From an uncultured Eubacteriales bacterium (GTDB lineage: Bacteria > Bacillota > Clostridia > Oscillospirales > Oscillospiraceae), in the NCBI GenBank assembly GCA_934567745.1, contig CAKTJM010000107.1:1-6419 (forward strand): 6,419 bases of DNA, written 5' to 3'. Shown in pieces: positions 5,942 to 6,419 of the stretch. Made by a program: the position numbers and the translations under genes. The notes below the pieces were generated by a model that made no database searches, was not told the DNA's origin, and saw nothing but the letters and a program-made list of their open reading frames with translations. The stretch's first letter is position 1. Each line of letters opens with the position of its first letter.

Positions 5942-6280
5942 TCACGCGACCTCCTTCAACAGCGCTTCTACCGTGGTCCCGTACAGCTTCGCGAGCGCGA
6001 AGAGGTTCGAGGTGCTCGGGTCCGAGGTGCCCATCTCCCATTTCGAGACGGCCTGTCGGCTCACGCCGATGGACTCCGCGACGAACTCCTGCGTCATCTT
6101 GCAGCGGGTCCGGTGGTCCTTGAGGACCTCGCCCAGGGACGCTTTCAGCTCCTGCTTCTCCTCGCGCACGTCCTTCGTGCGGAGATAGCGCCGCAGGACG
6201 CGGATCAGCAGGACGACCAGATAGATGAGGACGGCGAGGAACGCGAGACCAATCAGGCAGCCAAGCACGCCCAGCTTCAT
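5942..6280 (-). CDS. Membrane-anchored XRE-family helix-turn-helix protein
   Basis: A 112-residue protein with one N-terminal membrane helix (about residues 3-28, very hydrophobic), then a basic RVLRRYLR segment that places the C-terminal part in the cytoplasm. A charged linker (36-50) leads to an XRE/Cro-CI type domain at about 50-110: HRTRCKMTQEFVAESIGVSRQ, then AVSKWEMGTSDPSTSNL and ALAKLYGTTVEALL. Q64, the SRQAVSKWE recognition-helix region and the SDPSTSNL turn are typical of the family. The start is chosen because AGGAGG (6294-6289 on the minus strand) is 8 nt before the ATG at 6280; an upstream in-frame ATG at 6346 lacks such a site and lies upstream of the promoter. Role unknown; the membrane tether could link an envelope signal to DNA binding. 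Convergent with putP, so a direct link to it is not implied. Confidence 0.85.
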   Translation of the reverse strand: MKLGVLGCLIGLAFLAVLIYLVVLLIRVLRRYLRTKDVREEKQELKASLGEVLKDHRTRCKMTQEFVAESIGVSRQAVSKWEMGTSDPSTSNLFALAKLYGTTVEALLKEVA

Positions 6281-6313
6281 CACAGATCCCTCCTTTCTTG
6301 CTAGGATGCCCAG

Positions 6314-6342
6314 AGGATAGCACGGAGCGCCGGTAGCGTCCA
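6314..6342 (-). promoter_or_regulatory. Promoter of the XRE gene
   Basis: On the minus strand TGGACG (6342-6337) and TATCCT (6319-6314) are 17 nt apart (each 4 of 6 consensus matches), and TGc precedes the -10, giving an extended -10. The predicted transcript starts near 6307 and has a leader of about 27 nt containing the strong ribosome binding site. This rules out the longer reading frame starting at 6346. Confidence 0.6.
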
Positions 6343-6419
6343 CCAACTATCGCGCGACTATGGGGTGCATCGGCTGGACGCGCAGTGTCGATAGAGCGGA
6401 GTGGTACTTATGCGGGCCA

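Noticed and set aside
6347..6394. CTATCG...CGATAG inverted repeat upstream of the XRE promoter
   Set aside because: Only 6-bp arms with a 36-nt gap; not distinguishable from chance.
6398..6419. Possible start of a plus-strand gene (GGAG at 6398-6401, ATG at 6410)
   Set aside because: Only three codons lie in the window, so coding potential cannot be judged.

Overview
The window is a GC-rich bacterial segment whose strong AAAGGAGG-type ribosome binding sites, extended -10 promoters and gene families (EpsG polymerase, VanZ-like protein, PF14907 nucleotidyltransferase, PutP, short XRE protein) point to a host-associated Gram-positive anaerobe. High-GC Clostridia or Coriobacteriia fit best; this is inference from gene content, not from a marker gene.

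Left part (1-3419, + strand) is the end of an exo- or capsular-polysaccharide locus. It starts inside an EpsG-family membrane protein, followed 3 nt later by a family 2 glycosyltransferase (GT2) reading frame. That GT2 frame is a mosaic. Its first half is the N-terminal catalytic part of one GT2. At the conserved DGSTD motif it switches to the corresponding point of a second GT2. The second GT2 then loses frame at a run of seven T's and joins, in the restored frame, to an orphan piece of a polysaccharide pyruvyl transferase (NGGGNLGTLW motif). Next comes a VanZ-like gene lacking most of its first membrane segment and carrying a frameshift, with no stop codon before the intact PF14907 nucleotidyltransferase. 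The stretch from about 1380 to 1860 is clearly richer in A+T than its surroundings. I read the region as a recombination scar in which three or more cell-surface polysaccharide genes were deleted and fused.

Middle part (3420-4335): a strong bidirectional terminator hairpin separates the polysaccharide locus from a convergent TetR-family repressor. The 225-nt divergent intergenic region holds a promoter for the repressor, an extended -10 promoter for the transporter, a tandem heptamer repeat and a 14-bp perfect palindrome over the transporter start codon.

Right part (4336-6419): a full-length sodium/proline symporter (putP) with its own terminator, then a convergent gene for a small membrane-anchored XRE-type regulator with a good promoter and ribosome binding site. 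The last 77 nt upstream of that promoter hold no supported gene. No RNA gene, CRISPR array, insertion sequence or attachment site was recognised. The most unusual content is the multi-gene mosaic at 1116-2202, not a new complete system.
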